Assembly: GCA_964398225.1 (NCBI GenBank)
Contig: CAYNLY010000022.1
Location: 1-24,344, forward strand
Reading direction: 5' to 3'
Length of the DNA stretch: 24,344 nt
Source: CAYNLY01 sp964398225
GTDB taxonomy: Bacteria > Pseudomonadota > Zetaproteobacteria > Mariprofundales > Mariprofundaceae
Part shown: positions 1-8,901 of the stretch, piece by piece
How positions within the stretch are numbered: position 1 is the first letter of the stretch
Layout of the letters: each line of letters begins with the position of its first letter
Position numbers and translations under genes: made by a program
Notes under the pieces: generated by a model
The model's input: the letters and a program-made list of their open reading frames with translations, nothing else
Database searches by the model: none
Told to the model about the DNA's origin: nothing

Positions 1-463
1 CCAGGCCCACGGCCTCCCAGCCGAAGAACAGCGTGAAGAAGTTGTTGCCCATGACGAGCACGAGCATCGAGAACGTGAAGCCGGAGATGTAGGAAAAGAA
101 GCGGGTGTAGCCCGGATCCCCGTGCATGTAGCCGATCGTGTAGACGTGCACGCAGGCCGAGACGATCGTCACCGTCAGCATCATGATCGCCGTGAGCCGG
201 TCGATCATCATGCCGACCGGCACGACGAAGTTGTCCGACAGCATCCAGGTCCAGAAGTTGCCGTAGAAGCTTGCGCCGTCCAGCACCTGCAGGAACACGT
301 GCGCCGACAGAAGCGCCGAGATCACGACGCCGACGATGCAGATCGTGTGCGACAGCTTCTCCTTCAGCGCCCAGCCGAACAGGCCGACGATCAGGGACGC
401 GGCCAGCGGCAGGCCCGGAATCGCCAGCAGCTCGGTGGTGTTCAGCGTCGTCGTTGCTTCCAC
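1..463 (-). CDS. nuoL: NADH-quinone oxidoreductase subunit L, N-terminal part (runs off window)
   Basis: This is the first ~154 codons of the large antiporter-like, proton-pumping membrane subunit of complex I; the rest lies beyond the left edge. The start is a GTG at 463, preceded by a GGAGG ribosome site about 7 nt upstream. No ATG fits the N-terminus. The translation begins with a hydrophobic helix (LLAIPGLPLAASLIVGLFGW). It then shows NuoL hallmarks: a DRLTAIMMLTV helix, the HVYTIGYMHGDPGYTRFFSY loop, and NNFFTLFFGWEAVGL at the cut. It follows nuoK by 18 nt, in the usual nuoK-nuoL order. The identification is firm; only the extent is unknown. Confidence 0.95.
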   Translation of the reverse strand, partial: MEATTTLNTTELLAIPGLPLAASLIVGLFGWALKEKLSHTICIVGVVISALLSAHVFLQVLDGASFYGNFWTWMLSDNFVVPVGMMIDRLTAIMMLTVTIVSACVHVYTIGYMHGDPGYTRFFSYISGFTFSMLVLVMGNNFFTLFFGWEAVGL

Positions 464-481
464 GTCCAGCCTCCCTTCCCG

Positions 482-787
482 CTAGCCCTGCAGCGTGTTG
501 ATGTCTTCGGCCTCGATCGAGCGCCGCGTCCGGTAGAACGCGACGAGGATCGCCAGCCCCACCGCGATTTCGCTCGCAGCCACGGTCAGCACGAAGAACA
601 CGAAGATCTGGCCGGCGAGGTCCTGCAAAAAGTGCGAGAACGCGACCAGATTGATGTTCACCGCAAGCAGCATCAGCTCGATGCACATCAGGATCGTGAT
701 CACGTTCTTCCGGTTCAGGAACAGCCCGATCACGCCGAGCGAGAACAGGGCCGCAGCCACGATCAGATACTGCGACAGTCCAATCAT
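482..787 (-). CDS. nuoK: NADH-quinone oxidoreductase subunit K
   Basis: Small membrane subunit of the complex I proton-translocation arm, 101 aa, the normal family length. Three hydrophobic helices are visible, at roughly residues 3-23, 29-50 and 60-84. The two buried glutamates that matter for proton transfer are present, in the CIELMLLAVN segment (helix 2) and in TVAASEIAVGLAI (helix 3). It starts one base after the nuoJ stop codon (TAA at 789-791), so the two are almost certainly co-translated. Nothing is unusual about it. Confidence 0.97.
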   Translation of the reverse strand: MIGLSQYLIVAAALFSLGVIGLFLNRKNVITILMCIELMLLAVNINLVAFSHFLQDLAGQIFVFFVLTVAASEIAVGLAILVAFYRTRRSIEAEDINTLQG

Positions 788-788
788 C

Positions 789-1367
789 TTACAGCCTCAC
801 CTTGCGCAGGCGCTCTTCCTTGCGGACGTTCACCTGCCTGGAGATGTTCTGATACTTCGCATCCTTCCGGGCGCGGAGCGTCAGCACGATCGCGCCGATC
901 AGCGCCACCAGCAGGATCACCGCGGCCACCTCGAAGCCGAGCAGATACTTCGTGTACAGGATCTTGCCGATCTCGACCGTGTTGTTGACCTCCCGGCCCA
1001 GATGCCCGATGCCGGCCTTCGACTCGAACACGCCGGAGCGGGCGGCGGCGATGAACTCGACGAGCAGCACGGCCGCGATCAGCCCCCCGGTCGGCAGATA
1101 CTGCAGAAAGCCCTCGCGCAGCTTCGCCGTGTTGATCTCCAGCATCATCACGACGAACATGAACAGCACCATCACCGCGCCGACGTAGATCAGGATCAGG
1201 ATGATGCCGAGAAACTCGGCATCGAGCAGGAAGAACAGGCCGGCGGCGTTGAAGAAGCAGAAGATCAGCCACATCACCGAGTGCATCGTGTTGCGCGCCA
1301 GCACGACGCCCATCGCGGCCAGCACCGCCAGCCCGGCAAACAGGTCGAAAAAGAAGGTTTCGAGCAT
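789..1367 (-). CDS. nuoJ: NADH-quinone oxidoreductase subunit J
   Basis: Membrane subunit J of complex I, 192 aa. It has five predicted transmembrane helices: four in residues 1-110, and a last one near residues 145-168 after a charged loop. The conserved segment with IILILIYVGAVMVLFMFVVMML, the pi-bulge helix of the family, lies around residues 54-76. The C-terminal tail is short and basic. The ATG at 1367 is preceded by GGAGGGG. It lies 45 nt after nuoI and one base before nuoK in the same operon. Confidence 0.96.
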   Translation of the reverse strand: MLETFFFDLFAGLAVLAAMGVVLARNTMHSVMWLIFCFFNAAGLFFLLDAEFLGIILILIYVGAVMVLFMFVVMMLEINTAKLREGFLQYLPTGGLIAAVLLVEFIAAARSGVFESKAGIGHLGREVNNTVEIGKILYTKYLLGFEVAAVILLVALIGAIVLTLRARKDAKYQNISRQVNVRKEERLRKVRL

Positions 1368-1412
1368 CGCCCCTCCCGTCGTTTTTCCCGGCGCCGTCAG
1401 GCGCCGCGCGCC

Positions 1413-1901
1413 CTAGCAGTAGGGCGCATCGGCCGCAAGATTCTTCGCGATCTGCCGCTCGTAGCGGTCGCCGTTGGCGAGCAGCATCTCCTTCGTGTAA
1501 TACAGCGCCTCGCGGCTTTCGGTCGCGTATTCAAACTCCTGCGTCTCGACGATCGCATCCACCGGACAGGCCTCCTGGCAGTAACCGCAGTAGATGCACT
1601 TCGTCATGTCGATGTCGTAGCGCGTCGTCCGGCGCGTGCCGTCCTCGCGCTCCTCGGATTCGATGTAGATCGCAAGCGCGGGGCAGACCACCTCGCAAAG
1701 CTTGCAGGCAATGCAGCGCTCCTCGCCCGACTCGTAGCGCCTGAGCGCGTGCAGGCCGCGGAAGCGGGGCGAGAGCGGCGTCTTTTCCTCGGGGTACTCG
1801 ACCGTGATCTTCTTCTTGAACAGGTACTTGCCGGTCAGGACGAGCCCCCGGATCAGCTCGGTCAGCAGCCAGGTTCGGACGGCGCGGCGAATCAGGTTCA
1901 T
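1413..1901 (-). CDS. nuoI: NADH-quinone oxidoreductase subunit I, two [4Fe-4S] ferredoxin-like subunit
   Basis: Peripheral-arm subunit (162 aa) carrying clusters N6a and N6b, which pass electrons towards N2 on NuoB. Two complete CxxCxxCxxxCP motifs are present: C63-C66-C69-C73 (CIACKLCEVVCP) and C102-C105-C108-C112 (CIYCGYCQEACP). The amphipathic N-terminus (RRAVRTWLLTELIRGLVLTGKYLF) is the family's membrane-docking helix. A strong GGAGGTGA site precedes the ATG at 1901 and overlaps the last codons of nuoH. It is a standard member of the operon. Confidence 0.97.
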   Translation of the reverse strand: MNLIRRAVRTWLLTELIRGLVLTGKYLFKKKITVEYPEEKTPLSPRFRGLHALRRYESGEERCIACKLCEVVCPALAIYIESEEREDGTRRTTRYDIDMTKCIYCGYCQEACPVDAIVETQEFEYATESREALYYTKEMLLANGDRYERQIAKNLAADAPYC

Positions 1902-1905
1902 GCCC

Positions 1906-2970
1906 TCACCTCCAGGCCAGCCAGAAATCGATGATGCGATCGAGCCCCGGCGTGTAGATGAAGATGCCGACGACCGCGATCCAGGCCAGCGTCCAGGGCA
2001 GGAACACCTTCCAGCCGAGGCGCATCAGCTGATCGTAGCGGTAGCGCGGATAGGTCGCGCGCATCCAGATGAACAGGAAGATGAAGAACGAGGTCTTGGC
2101 CAGCAGCCAGACCGTGCCGGGGATGAAATCGAGCGCCGGAATCGGGGCATACCACCCGCCGAGGAACAGGATGCTCGTCATCAGGCTGATCAGGATCATC
2201 GCCCCGTATTCGGCGAGCGAGAAGTTCGCAAACCACATGCCCGAGTACTCGACATGGTATCCGGCCACGAGCTCCGCCTCGCCCTCGGGAAGGTCGAACG
2301 GCGTGCGCGCGCACTCGGCGGCGCCGGAGATGAAATAGACCAGGAACATCGGGAACAGCGGAATCACATACCAGTGCAGGATGCCGCCCGCCTGGGCGCG
2401 GACGATCTCGGCCAGGTTCAGGGAACCTGCGAGCATCATCACGGTCACGAGCGCGAAACCCATCGAAATCTCGTACGAGATCGTCTGGCAGGTCGCGCGC
2501 AGCGCGCCGATGAACGAATACTTCGAATTGGCCGCCCAGCCGGCCATCAGCACGCCGTAGATCGACAGGCTTGAGATCGCCATCACATACAGAAGCCCCA
2601 CGTTCAGGTTCGCGATCGCCATCACGTGTGCCTTTTCCCAGACGCCGAACAACGTCGTCTCGCCGAACGGCACGACCGCAAACGCGATCAGCGCGGGTGT
2701 CAGCGCCACAACGGGCGCGGCCACGAACATGAACTTGTTCGCGCTCGTCGGAATGATCGTTTCCTTCAGGAACAGCTTGATGCCGTCCGCAATCGGCTGC
2801 AGCAGGCCGGCCCAGCCCACACGGTTGCATCCCTTGCGCACCTGAATCCAGCCGATGATCCGGCGCTCGAAGTAGGTGATGTAGGCCACCGAAAGCGCCA
2901 CGGCCACGGCCACGGCGAGAATCTCCAGCGCCCAGATGCCGGCCTGCGCGGCCATGCTCCAACCGCTCAT
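1906..2970 (-). CDS. nuoH: NADH-quinone oxidoreductase subunit H
   Basis: Membrane subunit (354 aa) that forms much of the quinone-access chamber and joins the peripheral and membrane arms. About eight transmembrane helices are visible. The conserved acidic cytoplasmic loop is present (ECARTPFDLPEGEAELVAGY, then HVEYSGMWFANFSLAEY), as is the early ERRIIGWIQVRKGCNRVG motif near residues 35-52. The start ATG at 2970 overlaps the nuoG stop codon as ATGA. Length and motifs are ordinary for the family. Confidence 0.97.
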   Translation of the reverse strand: MSGWSMAAQAGIWALEILAVAVAVALSVAYITYFERRIIGWIQVRKGCNRVGWAGLLQPIADGIKLFLKETIIPTSANKFMFVAAPVVALTPALIAFAVVPFGETTLFGVWEKAHVMAIANLNVGLLYVMAISSLSIYGVLMAGWAANSKYSFIGALRATCQTISYEISMGFALVTVMMLAGSLNLAEIVRAQAGGILHWYVIPLFPMFLVYFISGAAECARTPFDLPEGEAELVAGYHVEYSGMWFANFSLAEYGAMILISLMTSILFLGGWYAPIPALDFIPGTVWLLAKTSFFIFLFIWMRATYPRYRYDQLMRLGWKVFLPWTLAWIAVVGIFIYTPGLDRIIDFWLAWR

Positions 2971-5327
2971 CCCTCACCTCCCGAAATGCTCGCCGAGCTC
3001 ACATCCGACAGATCCCCGGCCACGCCACGCTTGGCGACGAAGATCACGCCCGGGCTGACGTCGGTTCGGCAGCCGACGCGGAACCGGTGCTCGCCGAGGA
3101 ACGACTTGATCGTGATCTCGTCGCCCTCCTTCAGCCCGCGCTCGGCAAGCGTGTCCGGATGCACGATCACATCGTCGAGCGCATGGATTCTTCCCGCCTC
3201 GGACAAAAGCTTCGAGGCCCGCGCCCACATTCCCTCGCGATACATCGAGTAGCGGCTGACGAGATCGAGATCGAACGGCGGCTCCTCCGCGCGCGGCAGG
3301 AAGGCCGCGTCCCGGTTCCGCGCCACCCGGATCAGCACCTCGGTTTCGCCCCCGGCATCCCAGGCGCGCCCGATCTCGGGCGCGAACTCGCGGATGCGTT
3401 CGCGCAGCTCCTCGAGGCTGACGACCGGCAGCTCGTGACCCAGCTCGCGCACGAGCCGCATCATCACCTTCCACAGCGGCCGCTCCTCGCCGACCGAGCG
3501 CAGCGGGTTCGTCGCGATCCGCACCCGGCCCTCCATGTTCACGAACGTGCCCTCGATCTCGGAATACGCGGCCGCCGGCAGCTGCACCTGGGCAAGACTT
3601 GCGATGTCGCCGGAGATCGCGCCCACCTGCACGAGTGGCACGGCCGAAAGCGCCTTGCGCGCAGCCGTCGGGAACAGCCCGTCCCCGATCGGGTCGGATC
3701 CGATCAGGATCACCGCGTCGAGTTCGCCGGCGCTGGCCGCGGCGAAGATCTCGCCCGCGCTCACGCGCCGATCGCCGAAGCCCGCGTGCAGAAGCTGGGC
3801 CTGCATCCCTTCCGGAATCAGGTTGCGGCCGTCCGCGCCTTCCTCGGCATGGCCGCAGGCGCGCATCAGGAGGTCCAGGCCGTAGATCAGCGCCGCCGCG
3901 TCCGGATGCGAGCGGATTTCCTCGCCGACGATCAGCGCGCAGGAATCGGCGACCAGCGCATCGGCCAGAATCTTGCCCGCCTCGTGACGCCCGGGCACGG
4001 CCCGCATCCATTCCTCCATGCCGGCGGCGGTCTTGCCGAGCTCGAGCACCTGCTCCATCGCGCGGGCGATGACCGCGGCCCACTCGCGCGGACGCACGAG
4101 CGCATCGCGCGTGAGCTCGGCGTTGGTGCGGTAATGCATCGCCCCGATGCGCGAGACCGGCAGACCCTTGCGGATGCGCTTGCGCAGCCGCTGCATCAGA
4201 AGCGGCAGCCGCTGGCGCAGATCGGAGCCCAGGATCACGACCTGCTCGGCCTCCTCGATCTGGGCGGTCGTCATCGAGAAGCCTTCCTCGAACGCGAACG
4301 GACGCAGGTCGCGCCGGTGCAGATCGAAGGCGACCTTCGCATCCGGGAACGCCACCTCGCACAGCAGCTTGATCGATGCGTGGCCTTCCACGCTCCAGTG
4401 CGGCGAAAAGAGGACGCCGACCCGCTTGCCCTTCAGCAGCTCGACCGCGCGCGCGAACGCCTCGTCCCAGTCCGTGCGCACAAGCTCGCCGTTCTTGCGC
4501 ACGGCGGGCTCGAGGATCCGGTCCTCCGAGCGGAACGCGTCGTAGACGTAGCGGCCCCGGTCGCACAGCCAGGGCTCGGGGCTGCCCTCGACGGGCTGGA
4601 TGCGGATCACGTCCCGGCCGCGGGAAAGAATCTGAATGTCGCAGCCGTTCGGACACTGCGTGCAGGTGCTCTTGTGCGGCGTCAGCTCCCAGGGACGGGC
4701 CACGTCGTGGCTGGGCTTGTCCAGCAGCGCGCCGACCGGGCAGATGTCGGGAAGGTTTCCGGAAAGCTCCGATTCCAGCGCCTCCTCGACGATGCCGGCG
4801 ATGCTCATGTGGTCGCCCCGGTTGAGCACGCCCATGTCGCTCGTGCCCGCGATCTCCTCGGCAAAGCGCACGCAGCGCGTGCAGTGGATGCAGCGCGTCA
4901 TGCAGGTGGTGACGAACGGGCCCAGATCGTAGTTCAGCACCGCCCGCTTCGGCTCGCGGTAGCGCCCGTGCGAGGGTCCGTGCTCGACCGCGTAGTCCTG
5001 AAGCTTGCAGTGGCCGCCCTGGTCGCAGACCGGGCAATCCAGCGGGTGATGGATCAACAGATACTCCATCACCATCTCGCGGTCCTTCTTGATCGAATCG
5101 GTCTGGGTGTAGACCTTCATCCCCTCGGCGACCGGCGTGCAGCAGGAGGCCGCCGGCTTGTTCCAGCCCTCGATCTCGACCAGGCACATCCGGCAGTTGG
5201 CCGCGACCGAAAGCTCCGGGTGGTAGCAGAAGTAGGGCACCTCCACCCCATGCTGGCGGCAGGCCTCAAGAATACTCGTGCCCGGGGCCACCGTGACTTC
5301 GCGGTCGTTGATGTACAGGGTCGTCAT
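2967..5327 (-). CDS. nuoG: NADH-quinone oxidoreductase subunit G, multi-cluster Fe-S subunit
   Basis: Large peripheral-arm subunit, 786 aa. An N-terminal [2Fe-2S] ferredoxin domain has C34, C45, C48 and a further Cys at 62/63 (N1b). His94 with C98, C101 and C107 forms N5, and C146, C149, C152 and C196 form N4. The set C222, C225, C229 and C255 matches the accessory N7 site, which some lineages have lost. The remainder is the degenerate molybdopterin-oxidoreductase-like domain. An open frame continues upstream through nuoF in another phase. The true start is the ATG at 5327, overlapping the nuoF stop as ATGA, because MTTLYINDREVTVAPGTSIL is the family N-terminus. Confidence 0.96.
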   Translation of the reverse strand: MTTLYINDREVTVAPGTSILEACRQHGVEVPYFCYHPELSVAANCRMCLVEIEGWNKPAASCCTPVAEGMKVYTQTDSIKKDREMVMEYLLIHHPLDCPVCDQGGHCKLQDYAVEHGPSHGRYREPKRAVLNYDLGPFVTTCMTRCIHCTRCVRFAEEIAGTSDMGVLNRGDHMSIAGIVEEALESELSGNLPDICPVGALLDKPSHDVARPWELTPHKSTCTQCPNGCDIQILSRGRDVIRIQPVEGSPEPWLCDRGRYVYDAFRSEDRILEPAVRKNGELVRTDWDEAFARAVELLKGKRVGVLFSPHWSVEGHASIKLLCEVAFPDAKVAFDLHRRDLRPFAFEEGFSMTTAQIEEAEQVVILGSDLRQRLPLLMQRLRKRIRKGLPVSRIGAMHYRTNAELTRDALVRPREWAAVIARAMEQVLELGKTAAGMEEWMRAVPGRHEAGKILADALVADSCALIVGEEIRSHPDAAALIYGLDLLMRACGHAEEGADGRNLIPEGMQAQLLHAGFGDRRVSAGEIFAAASAGELDAVILIGSDPIGDGLFPTAARKALSAVPLVQVGAISGDIASLAQVQLPAAAYSEIEGTFVNMEGRVRIATNPLRSVGEERPLWKVMMRLVRELGHELPVVSLEELRERIREFAPEIGRAWDAGGETEVLIRVARNRDAAFLPRAEEPPFDLDLVSRYSMYREGMWARASKLLSEAGRIHALDDVIVHPDTLAERGLKEGDEITIKSFLGEHRFRVGCRTDVSPGVIFVAKRGVAGDLSDVSSASISGGEG

Positions 5328-6604
5328 GCTGCCTTCTCCGCCATCCGCGCCCGAACCTCGTCCGGGAAGTGCTTGATCAGGGAAAGCACGGGCGCCGCCG
5401 CGCCATCGGCCAGCGCGCAGATCGTCCGCCCGGCCATGTGGGTCGCCGCATCGCGCAGCGTATCGATGTCCTCCGGCCGCCCCTGGCCTGTTGAGATGCG
5501 GTCCATGATCCGCTCCAGCCAGCCGGTGCCCTCGCGGCAGGGCGTGCACTGGCCGCAGGATTCGTGGGCGTAGAAATGCGAGAGCCTCCGCGCCACCGCA
5601 ACCACGTCGGCCGTCTCGTCCATCACGATGATCGCGCCCGAGCCCAGCATCGAGCCCGCCTTCATCAGATCGTCGAAGGTGAGCGGAATCTCGTAATGCT
5701 CGGCGGTCAGCCACGGCGCCGACGATCCGCCCGGAATCACCGCCTTCGGCACCGTCCCGTGCTTGAGTCCGCCGCAGTATTCCTCGATCAGCGTCTTCAG
5801 CGGCGTGCCGAGCGGCACCTCGTAGTTTCCGGGCCTGTTCACATGCCCGGAAACCGAGAAGATCTTCATGCCCGTGTTGTTCGGCGTCCCGATCTGGGCG
5901 TGCCAGTCGCCGCCCTTTTCCAGAATCGTCGGGATCGTGGACAGCGTTTCGACGTTGTTGACCACGGTCGGGCAGCGGTAGAAGCCCTCGACGGCCGGAA
6001 ACGGCGGCTTGAAGCGCGGGCGCCCGGGCTTGCCCTCGACCGACTCGATCAGCGCGGTCTCCTCGCCGCAGATGTAGGCGCCGGCGCCGCGATGCACGGT
6101 GATGTCCAGATCGAATCCGGTGCCGAGGATGTTCTCGCCGAGAAGATTGGCCGCGTAGGCCTCGCGGATCGCCTCGTTCAGGATCTCGGCCTCGCGCTTG
6201 AACTCGCCGCGGATGTAGATGTAGGCGCTGTGCACGTCGAGCGCGAAGCTGGCCATGATCATGCCCTCGATCAGCCGGTGCGGATCGTAGCGCATGATGT
6301 CGCGGTCCTTGAACGTGCCGGGCTCGCCCTCGTCGGCGTTGCACATCAGATAGGTGGGCTTGCCGGTGCCGCGCGGAACGAACGACCACTTGAGCCCGGT
6401 CGGGAAGCCCGCGCCGCCGCGACCGCGAATGCCGGACTTCTTGACCTCGTCGACGATCTGCTCCGGCTTGAACTCGTTGAGCACGGTGGGCAGGAAACGG
6501 TAGGCGCCGTGTTCGCGCGCAACCTCAAGCCTCCGGCAGTCCGGAACGTGGATGCGCTCGAAGCAGATGGCCTTGACCTGCGACGGATCGTCCGGAATCG
6601 TCAC
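5324..6604 (-). CDS. nuoF: NADH-quinone oxidoreductase subunit F, NADH/FMN-binding subunit
   Basis: Entry point for electrons: it binds NADH and FMN and carries cluster N3. It is 426 aa, typical for the family. The glycine-rich nucleotide loop GIRGRGGAGFPTGLKW lies at residues 58-73, and the FMN/NADH segment GAYICGEETALIESVEGKPG at about 175-194. N3 ligands are C350, C353 and C356 (ESCGQCTPCREGTGW) and C396 (RTICALADG). Its ATG overlaps the nuoE stop as ATGA, and its own stop overlaps the nuoG start in the same way. Confidence 0.97.
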   Translation of the reverse strand: MTIPDDPSQVKAICFERIHVPDCRRLEVAREHGAYRFLPTVLNEFKPEQIVDEVKKSGIRGRGGAGFPTGLKWSFVPRGTGKPTYLMCNADEGEPGTFKDRDIMRYDPHRLIEGMIMASFALDVHSAYIYIRGEFKREAEILNEAIREAYAANLLGENILGTGFDLDITVHRGAGAYICGEETALIESVEGKPGRPRFKPPFPAVEGFYRCPTVVNNVETLSTIPTILEKGGDWHAQIGTPNNTGMKIFSVSGHVNRPGNYEVPLGTPLKTLIEEYCGGLKHGTVPKAVIPGGSSAPWLTAEHYEIPLTFDDLMKAGSMLGSGAIIVMDETADVVAVARRLSHFYAHESCGQCTPCREGTGWLERIMDRISTGQGRPEDIDTLRDAATHMAGRTICALADGAAAPVLSLIKHFPDEVRARMAEKAA

Positions 6605-7110
6605 GCCGCACCTCCCCGCGCCTTGTCGATGAAGGCGTCGATGTATTCCGCATCGACGTTCTCATGATATTCGTTGTTGATCTGCACGACCGGCGCGCCG
6701 GAACAGGCCCCCGCGCATTCGACCTCGGTGACCGTGAACATCCCGTCCGGCGTCGTCTCGCCGACCCGGATGCCGAGCCGGTCGCACATGTGCCGGACGA
6801 GCTCGTTGGCGCCGTTGAGCATGCAGGAAGCGTTCGTGCACACCTCCATCAGATACTTGCCGCAGGGCTGCTCGCGGAACATCGTGTAGAAGGTCACGAC
6901 CTCGCGCACGCGCATCAGCGGCACGCCGACGACCTCGGCGACCATCTTCTGGACGTCCATCGACAGATAGCCGAAATCCTCCTGGGCCATGTGCAGCACG
7001 GGCAGCAGCAGCGAGCGGCGCCCGGGATAGCGGCGCGCAAGCTGCTCGATCTCGGCCAGCCTCGCCTCGCTGAAGCGCGGCGCCTCCGCCGCGGAACCAG
7101 CCGCGCTCAT
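6601..7110 (-). CDS. nuoE: NADH-quinone oxidoreductase subunit E, [2Fe-2S] subunit
   Basis: 169 aa thioredoxin-like ferredoxin subunit of the NADH dehydrogenase module, carrying cluster N1a. The four ligands are C91 and C96 (VCTNASCML) and C132 and C136 (ECAGACSGAP). The helical N-terminal domain contains the conserved stretch VVTFYTMFREQPCGKY. The open frame extends to 7185, but that extension lies within nuoD. The ATG at 7110, overlapping the nuoD stop as ATGA, is the natural start and gives the usual length. Confidence 0.96.
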   Translation of the reverse strand: MSAAGSAAEAPRFSEARLAEIEQLARRYPGRRSLLLPVLHMAQEDFGYLSMDVQKMVAEVVGVPLMRVREVVTFYTMFREQPCGKYLMEVCTNASCMLNGANELVRHMCDRLGIRVGETTPDGMFTVTEVECAGACSGAPVVQINNEYHENVDAEYIDAFIDKARGGAA

Positions 7111-8285
7111 CGGTCCACCTCCCCAAACACGATGTCCTGGGTGCCGAGAATCGTCACGACATCCGCGATCATGTGACCCCGGCACATGTAATCGAGCGCT
7201 TCAAGGTGCGCAAAGCCCGGCGCCCGGACCTTCATCCGGTAGGGCTTGTTCGATCCGTCGGAGATCAGATAGACGCCGAACTCGCCCTTCGGATGCTCGA
7301 CCGCCGCGTACACCTCGCCCTTGGGCACGTGGTAGCCCTCGGAGAAGAACTTGAAGTGATGAATCAGCGACTCCATGTCGCGCTTCATCTCGGCCCGGGG
7401 CGGATTCGTGAGCTTGTAGTCGTCGATCTTGACCGGCCCCGGATTCTTCTCCAGCCAGTCGATGCACTGCTGGATGATGCGGTTGCTCTGGCGCATCTCC
7501 TCGACGCGGACCAGATAGCGGTCGTAGGTGTCGCCGGTCGCGCCCACCGGAATGTCGAACTCGACCTTGTCGTAGACGTCGTAGGGCTGCATCTTGCGCA
7601 GATCCCAGGCCACGCCGGAGCCGCGCAGCATCGGGCCGGTGAAACCCCAGGCCAGCGCCGCCTCCTTGTCCACGACGCCGATGTCCACCGTGCGCTGCTT
7701 CCAGATCCGGTTCTCGGTGAGCAGCGTCTCGTATTCGTCGACGTAGCCCGGGAAGCGCTCGGTGAAGCCGCGGATCTTCTCGAGCAGCCCCTCCGGCAGA
7801 TCCTTGGCCACACCGCCCGGGCGGAAGTAGGCCGCATGCATCCGCGCGCCGCTGACCGCCTCGTAGTAGTCGAAGATGTCCTCACGCTCGCGGAAGCAGT
7901 AGAGAAAGACGGTCATCGCGCCGATGTCCAGCGCGTGCGCGCCGAGCCACAGGCAGTGATTCAGGATGCGGGTCAGCTCCGCGAACATCACGCGGATGTA
8001 CTGCGCGCGCTCCGGGGGCGTGATGCCCAGAAGCTTCTCGACCGCAAGCGCATACGCATGCTCGTTGCACATCATCGAGACATAGTCGAAGCGGTCGAAA
8101 TAGGGCACGTTCTGGTGATAGGTCTTGTATTCGAACAGCTTCTCGGTGCCGCGGTGCAGCAGCCCGATGTGGCAGTCGGCCTTTTCGACCACCTCGCCGT
8201 CGAGCTCGAGCACGAGCCGGAGCACGCCGTGCGCGCTCGGGTGCTGCGGGCCGAAGTTGAGCGTGTAGTTGCGAATCTCAGCCAC
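7107..8285 (-). CDS. nuoD: NADH-quinone oxidoreductase subunit D
   Basis: 49-kDa-type subunit (392 aa). With NuoB it forms the quinone reduction site. Family motifs are all present: NFGPQHPSAHGVLRL near residue 11, HIGLLHRGTEKL near 41, NHCLWLGAHALDIGA near 109, and the C-terminal DYMCRGHMIADVVTILGTQD ending in GEVDR. The only start that fits is a GTG at 8285 after a GGGGGTGG ribosome site; it overlaps the end of nuoC by 8 nt. nuoC and nuoD are separate genes here, unlike the fused nuoCD of enterobacteria. Confidence 0.97.
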   Translation of the reverse strand: MAEIRNYTLNFGPQHPSAHGVLRLVLELDGEVVEKADCHIGLLHRGTEKLFEYKTYHQNVPYFDRFDYVSMMCNEHAYALAVEKLLGITPPERAQYIRVMFAELTRILNHCLWLGAHALDIGAMTVFLYCFREREDIFDYYEAVSGARMHAAYFRPGGVAKDLPEGLLEKIRGFTERFPGYVDEYETLLTENRIWKQRTVDIGVVDKEAALAWGFTGPMLRGSGVAWDLRKMQPYDVYDKVEFDIPVGATGDTYDRYLVRVEEMRQSNRIIQQCIDWLEKNPGPVKIDDYKLTNPPRAEMKRDMESLIHHFKFFSEGYHVPKGEVYAAVEHPKGEFGVYLISDGSNKPYRMKVRAPGFAHLEALDYMCRGHMIADVVTILGTQDIVFGEVDR

Positions 8286-8892
8286 GATCCACCCCCGGCC
8301 AGGTCTTCGGGATCAGCACCCGGTTCTCCACCTTGTTCGGCCGGTAGACGCAGCGCCACTGGGTGTCGTCGAAGAACATCTCCACCCGGCCGGTGAGCGG
8401 AAAGTCCTTGCGCAGCGGATGCCCTTCGAAGCCGTAGTCGGTGAGGATCCGGCGCAGATCCGGGTGATGGTTGAAGATGATCCCGAACAGATCGAACGCC
8501 TCGCGCTCGAACCAGTTCGCGGTCGGCCAGACCTCGGTGACCGAATCGACGAGCTCGCGCTCGCCGACGCCGACCTTGAGCCGGATCCGGCGGTTGCGCG
8601 AAACCGAAAGCAGGTGATAGACGACCTGAAAGCGCGGCGCGTCCTCGGGCCAGTCCGGATACTCGAGCATGTCCACGCCGCACAGATCCATCAGCTGCTC
8701 GTAGCCATGCTCGTTCTTCAGGTAGTGGCAGGCCTCGACGATCGCCTCCCGGTCCAGACGCACGGTCGGGCAGTCGAGGGACTCCTCGACGGCCAGCACC
8801 GCCTTGCCGAAACGCTCGAGAAGGCCGGCCACCTCCTCGGCCTGCGCAGGCCTAGCCGTCCCGATGTCGTCCTGAAGCCGCTCGTCGCTCAT
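8278..8892 (-). CDS. nuoC: NADH-quinone oxidoreductase subunit C
   Basis: 30-kDa-type peripheral subunit, 204 aa. It scaffolds NuoD and has no cofactor. The family signature ERE-AFDLFGI is seen at about residues 128-138, followed by HHPDLRRILTDYGFEGHPLRKDFPLTG. The first 30 residues (MSDERLQDDIGTARPAQAEE) are less conserved and helical. The ATG at 8892 lies 9 nt after the nuoB stop. It overlaps nuoD by 8 nt, implying coupled translation. Confidence 0.96.
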   Translation of the reverse strand: MSDERLQDDIGTARPAQAEEVAGLLERFGKAVLAVEESLDCPTVRLDREAIVEACHYLKNEHGYEQLMDLCGVDMLEYPDWPEDAPRFQVVYHLLSVSRNRRIRLKVGVGERELVDSVTEVWPTANWFEREAFDLFGIIFNHHPDLRRILTDYGFEGHPLRKDFPLTGRVEMFFDDTQWRCVYRPNKVENRVLIPKTWPGVDRG

Positions 8893-8901
8893 GATCCCGC
8901 C

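Noticed and set aside
3087..5573. Very long plus-strand open frame (828 codons) antisense to nuoG and nuoF
   Set aside because: It is a shadow of the GC-rich codon pattern of nuoG/nuoF. The translation is low-complexity Arg/His/Asp-rich with no recognisable domain, while the opposite strand encodes clear complex I subunits.
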